A DNA stretch of 38,236 bases from an uncultured Clostridia bacterium (GTDB taxonomy: Bacteria > Bacillota > Clostridia > Lachnospirales > CAG-274), in assembly GCA_947627855.1 (NCBI GenBank), contig CANQXR010000024.1, positions 1-38,236 on the forward strand. The letters are read 5' to 3'. Below the pieces are notes generated by a model. That model was not told the DNA's origin and did not search any database. It was given only the letters and a program-made list of their open reading frames with translations. Of this stretch, positions 34,533 to 38,236 are shown one piece after another (position 1 is the first letter of the stretch; the number at the start of each line of letters is the position of its first letter). The translations under genes were made by a program, and so were the position numbers.

Positions 34533-35180
34533 ATGAAAAAGAATCTAACAGAAATAGTATTTATTCTCGACCGCAGCGGATCCATGTATGGGCTTGAGAA
34601 TGACACCATCGGAGGCTATAACTCCATGCTTGCCGATCAAAGAAAGGCAGAGGGTGAAGCGCTTATATCCACTGTATTGTTCGCCAACGATGTCAGCGTG
34701 ATCCACGACAGAGTCCCAATTGACAAAGTAAAGGATATCACCAACCGTGAGTATTTCACAGGCGGAATGACAGCTATGCTTGACGCCATAGGAGAAGCAA
34801 TCCACCACATAGGCATTATTCACAAATACGCCAGAAGTGAGGACGTGCCGGAAAAGACGCTGTTTATAATCACAACAGACGGCATGGAAAACGCAAGCCA
34901 TAAGTATACCTATGACAATGTACGACGTATGATTGAACGTCAGAAAACAAAATATGGCTGGGAATTTCTGTTTCTCGGCGCAAACATAGACTCCGCCGCA
35001 ATGGGCGGGAAAATCGGCATTGACCGTGATTTTACCGTTGACTATACCAATGACGGCGAAGGCACAAGGCTGAACTACAAGGTGATGAGCAATGCGATTT
35101 CACAGGTAAGAAGCTGCAAGGCACCTATCGACAGAAATTGGAAAAGTCAAATTGTGTCCGAACGCAAAAAAAGAAAATAA
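34533..35180 (+). CDS. VWA-domain protein
   Basis: The 215-residue cytoplasmic protein is a single von Willebrand factor A domain. The metal-ion-dependent adhesion site is complete: DRSGSM (about 12-17), the Thr in GGMTAML, and the Asp in TTDGMEN (about 115). No signal peptide or membrane segment is seen, so it probably mediates metal-dependent protein-protein contact inside the cell, as TerY-like VWA proteins do. The open frame reaches 34455, but ATG 34533 has AAGGAGG nine bases upstream and starts the domain. It follows the macro-domain gene and ends the operon. A short GTCGC/GCGAC hairpin lies in the gap (34457-34473). The C-terminus is rich in Lys and Arg. Confidence 0.85.
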   Translation: MKKNLTEIVFILDRSGSMYGLENDTIGGYNSMLADQRKAEGEALISTVLFANDVSVIHDRVPIDKVKDITNREYFTGGMTAMLDAIGEAIHHIGIIHKYARSEDVPEKTLFIITTDGMENASHKYTYDNVRRMIERQKTKYGWEFLFLGANIDSAAMGGKIGIDRDFTVDYTNDGEGTRLNYKVMSNAISQVRSCKAPIDRNWKSQIVSERKKRK

Positions 35181-35228
35181 TTTCAGTCAGAATATAGCTT
35201 CTGATATAGCCTGTACATAGTACACATT

Positions 35229-35278
35229 AAAAATGCGGCTTTTCTCAAATAAACAGAAAATGCCGCATTTATTATTTT
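35229..35278. terminator. Bidirectional terminator between convergent operons
   Basis: AAATGCGGC (35231-35239) pairs with GCCGCATTT (35262-35270), with extra TTTCT/AGAAA pairing inside. A- and T-rich flanks on both sides would end both the polA operon from the left and the aro operon from the right. Confidence 0.8.
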
Positions 35279-35351
35279 ATATTTCCATATGACAATATAA
35301 TTGATTTTTTTGGTCGTTTTCAGTCAATGGCTGTCGGTATGCCGGCAGGTT

Positions 35352-36362
35352 TTATTCTTCGGTTTGTTTCAATATATTTCTCAGCGTAATAAGACCGAGC
35401 TCATAGCCGAAGGGACCGAAGCCGCAAAGCTGACCGATGCATACGGGTGCTGTGACAGAGGTATGTCTGAATTCCTCACGTTTGTGGATATTGCTGAGGT
35501 GTACTTCTATAAACGGTATTTCGGGCACAGAAGCTATGGCGTCCCTTATGGCGTAGCTGTAATGGGTAAACGCTCCCGGATTGATAACAACGCCGTCAAC
35601 CTTTTCAAAATAGCATTTCTGAATGTAGTCTATGATATGTCCCTCGTGATTTGACTGGAATATTTCGATTTCAAAGCCAAGCTCGACAGCCTTATCTCTT
35701 ACCCTGTCCATTATCTGCCTGTAATTGAGGTTGCCGTAGATGCCTCTTTCTCTTATTCCCGTAAAATTAATGTTCGGACCGTTTATGACCCTTACCTTTT
35801 TAAGTCCGCCCGGATTGCCCTCGCCGTCCTCATTCAGATATTCCGCAACAGAGTCTATAACATTCTGAACGCACCTGTCGATATTTCTCTCGGAAACGTC
35901 CACAACAAGGTCAGCGCTTTCCTCATACATAGGCTCTCTTTCTTCCATAAGTCTTTTTATTTCTCCGAGCTTGTCATCAACATTGAGCAATGGTCTGTTT
36001 TTGTCATATTTGGTATTTTCATAAATGCTTTCAGGTGTGCTTTTAAGATAAACAATTATGCCGTTCTTCTTCAGGCTTTCGATATTTTCGGGCTTCTTTA
36101 CTACACCGCCTCCTGTGGCGATTACCTTTTTATATGCTTTTCCCAGATTCTGACAAAGAGTCGTTTCCTGTTCCCTGAAAAATGCTTCGCTGTATTCTCT
36201 GAAAATATCATTTATGGACATATGGTAAAAATCCTGAATCTGGAGATCCATATCTATAAATTTTCTTTTAAGAGTCATAGCAATTTTACGTCCAAGGGTT
36301 GTTTTTCCGCAACCCATAAAGCCTATAAGTACAATGTTTTTTTCTGTGTAAATTCTGCTCAT
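35352..36362 (-). CDS. aroKQ: Fused shikimate kinase / type II 3-dehydroquinate dehydratase
   Basis: One 336-residue frame carries two shikimate-pathway enzymes. Residues 1-175 are shikimate kinase with P-loop GFMGCGKTT (14-22), FIDMDLQI, and TGGGVV (83-88). It phosphorylates shikimate with ATP. After a short Gly/Glu linker (178-188), residues 189-336 are type II 3-dehydroquinate dehydratase with the lid NGPNINFTGIRERGIYG, NHEGHIID, NPGAFTHYS and EVHLSNIHKREEFR. All catalytic residues I know for both halves are present, so both should work. The fusion joins step 5 with step 3, while aroE upstream supplies step 4. ATG 36362 follows the aroE stop immediately. No ribosome binding site was looked for beyond this coupling. 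Confidence 0.93.
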   Translation of the reverse strand: MSRIYTEKNIVLIGFMGCGKTTLGRKIAMTLKRKFIDMDLQIQDFYHMSINDIFREYSEAFFREQETTLCQNLGKAYKKVIATGGGVVKKPENIESLKKNGIIVYLKSTPESIYENTKYDKNRPLLNVDDKLGEIKRLMEEREPMYEESADLVVDVSERNIDRCVQNVIDSVAEYLNEDGEGNPGGLKKVRVINGPNINFTGIRERGIYGNLNYRQIMDRVRDKAVELGFEIEIFQSNHEGHIIDYIQKCYFEKVDGVVINPGAFTHYSYAIRDAIASVPEIPFIEVHLSNIHKREEFRHTSVTAPVCIGQLCGFGPFGYELGLITLRNILKQTEE

Positions 36363-37250
36363 TTAATTTTTTCCTTCCTTGTTAATAAAAATTTCTTTGA
36401 GTTCGTTTCTTATTTTATATAAAAAATCCTTATCGAATTTTTTTTCAAACCAGATTTCTGCCGCTGCCGTTCCCTGATAAATCAGCATATCAAAGCCGTT
36501 TATGCATTTTGCTCCGCAGTCCGCTCCCAGCTTCAAAAATTCTGTACGCCATGGGGTATATATGACGTCAAAGCAAATCTCAATTTCGTTTTTTCTGAAA
36601 AGATCAATCGAAACAGGCAGCATATGCTTATTTTCGCCAAAGCCGAGGGTTGTTCCGTTAAGAACCATATCTACTCCTCTTACATCATCGGCATTCCCAA
36701 GGGCTATAGGCACTATTTCCGTGTCAAAACCGCTTTCAAGCCTTTCCTTTATAGCATAAGCCTTTGAAACCGTTCTGTTTGCTATATAGACCTTCGATGC
36801 ACCGTTTCTCAGCAAGGCATAGCAAACTGCATCGGCAGCCCCTCCTGCCCCTATAAGCAGGCAGCTTCGACCTTTCAGCTCTATATTCCTCAATGAAAAT
36901 GTATGCTCAACGCCGATTACATCTGTGTTATATCCCTTATATCCATCATCAGTATATTCAAGGGTATTGACCGCCCCTATTTCCGCCGCAGCACTGTCGC
37001 AGCCGCACAGAAATTTCATAACATTTATTTTGTGAGGAAGAGTAACATTTATGCCCCTTATGCCCAAAGCGTAGGCGCCCTTAACAGCTCTTTCAAGTCC
37101 GTCGGGCAAAACGTGAAAAGGAACATACACGGCGTCCTCATTCATATATTCGTATATTTTGTTATGTATCGTAGGTGAGAAGCTGTGCCGGATAGGGTCG
37201 CCCATAACACCGTAAACCCTTCCACCGCCTGTAATGCTATTTTTTGCCAT
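36363..37250 (-). CDS. aroE: Shikimate dehydrogenase
   Basis: The 295-residue enzyme reduces 3-dehydroshikimate to shikimate with NADPH. It shows the substrate-binding start GDPIRHSFSPTIHN (17-30), the catalytic Lys in NVTLPHK, the NxDxxG motif NTDVIG (about 108-113), the nucleotide-binding GAGGAADAV (about 133-141), NRT and the C-terminal YQG. Length is normal. The start overlaps yqeG by 14 bp and the stop abuts the aroKQ start, making a three-gene operon that holds steps 3 to 5 of the pathway. Confidence 0.96.
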   Translation of the reverse strand: MAKNSITGGGRVYGVMGDPIRHSFSPTIHNKIYEYMNEDAVYVPFHVLPDGLERAVKGAYALGIRGINVTLPHKINVMKFLCGCDSAAAEIGAVNTLEYTDDGYKGYNTDVIGVEHTFSLRNIELKGRSCLLIGAGGAADAVCYALLRNGASKVYIANRTVSKAYAIKERLESGFDTEIVPIALGNADDVRGVDMVLNGTTLGFGENKHMLPVSIDLFRKNEIEICFDVIYTPWRTEFLKLGADCGAKCINGFDMLIYQGTAAAEIWFEKKFDKDFLYKIRNELKEIFINKEGKN

Positions 37251-37749
37251 TTTTCAATCTCCTCATGTAAAAGAAAAGAACGATTTTTTCAAGGGGACGC
37301 TTCACCGCCGTAACAAGCTCGTCCTTTTTGTCCGCCTTTTTAACAAGCACACTGTAAATGCCGTTCAGGTTTCCCACCAGAACATCTGTAAAAATCTGAT
37401 CCCCTACAATAAGACATTCCGATGGCTTGGCTCCTACTTTCTCAATCAGCCTGTCAAGCCCTCTTCTGAAAGGCTTGCCCGCTCTGTAAACATAAGGAAT
37501 ATCCAGCCCTTCAATAAAATCCGCCGTTCTTTCCTTCCTGCTGTTAGACAGAATGCAGACGCATAAACCCTCTTTTCTGAGAGCATCAAAATACGCCTTT
37601 ACCTGCTCCGTTGCTTTTCTTATATAAAAAGGAACAAGCGTATTGTCTATATCAAATATAACCGTCCTTACCCCAAGCCCTTTAAGCTTTTGCGGAGTAA
37701 GCAAAAAAACCGAATCGAGATATTCCCGTGGATAAAATAATTCAAACAT
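37237..37749 (-). CDS. yqeG: YqeG-family HAD IIIA-type phosphatase
   Basis: The 170-residue protein has the HAD nucleophile motif FDIDNTLVPF (about 32-41), a Ser/Asn second motif (LSNSRK), and the third motif VGDQIFTD. It fits the small YqeG family, thought to dephosphorylate a phosphatidylglycerol-phosphate-like or other small substrate. The exact substrate is not settled for this clade. The ATG at 37749 has GAGG eight bases upstream and an excellent promoter at 37781. In Bacillus yqeG also lies before aroE in the yqeG-yqeH-aroE region; here the GTPase gene yqeH is absent. Confidence 0.9.
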   Translation of the reverse strand: MFELFYPREYLDSVFLLTPQKLKGLGVRTVIFDIDNTLVPFYIRKATEQVKAYFDALRKEGLCVCILSNSRKERTADFIEGLDIPYVYRAGKPFRRGLDRLIEKVGAKPSECLIVGDQIFTDVLVGNLNGIYSVLVKKADKKDELVTAVKRPLEKIVLFFYMRRLKNGKK

Positions 37750-37780
37750 ATGCCTTACCTCATATAATATATCAACTCAA

Positions 37781-37809
37781 ATTATACTTTGTTTTTATAC
37801 AAAAGTCAA
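37781..37809 (-). promoter_or_regulatory. Promoter of the yqeG-aroE-aroKQ operon
   Basis: On the minus strand TTGACT (37809-37804) and TATAAT (37786-37781) are 17 bp apart, 32 bp before the yqeG start codon. Confidence 0.8.
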
Positions 37810-37874
37810 GTTTTACATAAATCACACCACTTAAACAGCATTTACTTTTTTGAAAAAAGGTGAAAAACAAAAAT

Positions 37875-38236
37875 ATGAATATTGAAGAATTAAAAGAAGG
37901 AATCAAAAAAATCAGTGAGCCAAGGAGAACCGGATATGGAGGTGTTTGGCAAAAGTCGTCAGGGATATCAGACGAAATTTCCTGAACTTTCTGATGGCAT
38001 ACCGGACAGTGATACATTCAGACAACCCATCTGAACTTTCGTCATGCCTGATTGATTGGGTATCAGCAGAACGCACAAAACGTGGAACTGTGGCAATAGA
38101 TGGGAAAACAATCTGTAAAAGTGGGAATGATAAGCATAAAGCGTATCATGTTGTCAGTGCATTTGTAGCATGCCTGAACTGCTTTATTTAATTGACGTAA
38201 AAGGAGATATAGTTACAGCAGATTCTATGAACTGCC
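37875..38236 (+). pseudogene. ISAs1-family transposase relic (copy 2), cut by the window end
   Basis: The start codon at 37875 opens MNIEELKEGIKKISEPRRTGYG. A deletion then joins, in a new frame, FGKSRQGYQTKFPELSDGIPDSDTFR. A further loss of about 16 bp, compared with copy 1 at 14898, shifts the frame to NPSELSSCLIDWVSAERTKRGTVAIDGKTI, with the first catalytic Asp kept, and AYHVVSAFVA. Another deletion and shift leads to PELLYLIDVKGDIVTADSMNC at the window edge. At least three breaks make it non-functional. The remaining element may continue to the right. Confidence 0.85.

Overview
The window looks like a chromosomal segment of a low-to-mid GC Firmicute, most likely a gut-type Clostridia member (Lachnospirales/Oscillospirales-like). 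The signs are AGGAGG-type ribosome binding sites, TTGACA/TATAAT promoters at 17-bp spacing, Firmicutes-type gene families, and large SLH, BspA and papain-lectin surface proteins. No rRNA or tRNA gene was seen. The species cannot be read from the sequence alone.

Layout. (1) 1-2510: an AEC-family permease and a propeller-like lipoprotein, each with its own promoter. (2) 2537-4440: the rpsB-tsf translation operon with a structured leader and a strong terminator. (3) 4441-6060: a gene-poor scar holding a decayed IS200/IS605 TnpA (HUH motif still readable), a doubtful pair of CRISPR-like repeat remnants and several inverted repeats. (4) 6076-23597: a 17.5-kb cell-surface island. It contains a BspA-like leucine-rich-repeat protein (minus), a 1684-aa SLH-anchored protein with 831-bp internal repeats (plus), and two tandemly duplicated papain-like protease/lectin/beta-helix proteins (minus). 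The BspA protein and both proteases end in the same C-terminal copper-amine-oxidase-N-like module. An ISAs1 transposase relic and a candidate ~73-nt small RNA gene lie between them. (5) 23697-25464: two small membrane-protein genes behind two near-identical consensus promoters. (6) 25465-35180: a long co-directional, probably operonic set: TrmH-like RNA methyltransferase, unknown 114-aa protein, dCMP deaminase, DNA polymerase I (proofreading site lost), CoaE, lytic transglycosylase, oligopeptide-type binding lipoprotein, GalT-like HIT enzyme, macro-domain protein and a VWA protein. (7) 35352-37749 (minus): yqeG, aroE and a fused aroK-aroQ, giving three consecutive shikimate-pathway activities in two genes, behind a strong promoter. 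(8) 37875 to the end: a second ISAs1 transposase relic running off the window.

How it fits together. The surface island looks like an adhesion and protein-degradation set displayed on the wall. One protein is held by SLH domains and three may be held or presented by a common C-terminal module. The intergenic promoter of the SLH protein carries nine consecutive G residues between its -35 and -10 boxes, a layout that in other bacteria gives slipped-strand on/off switching. The other features most worth a second look are the minus-strand small RNA gene at 15303-15410, the duplicated protease genes with homogenised 3' ends, and the macro-domain/VWA pair at the end of the polA operon.
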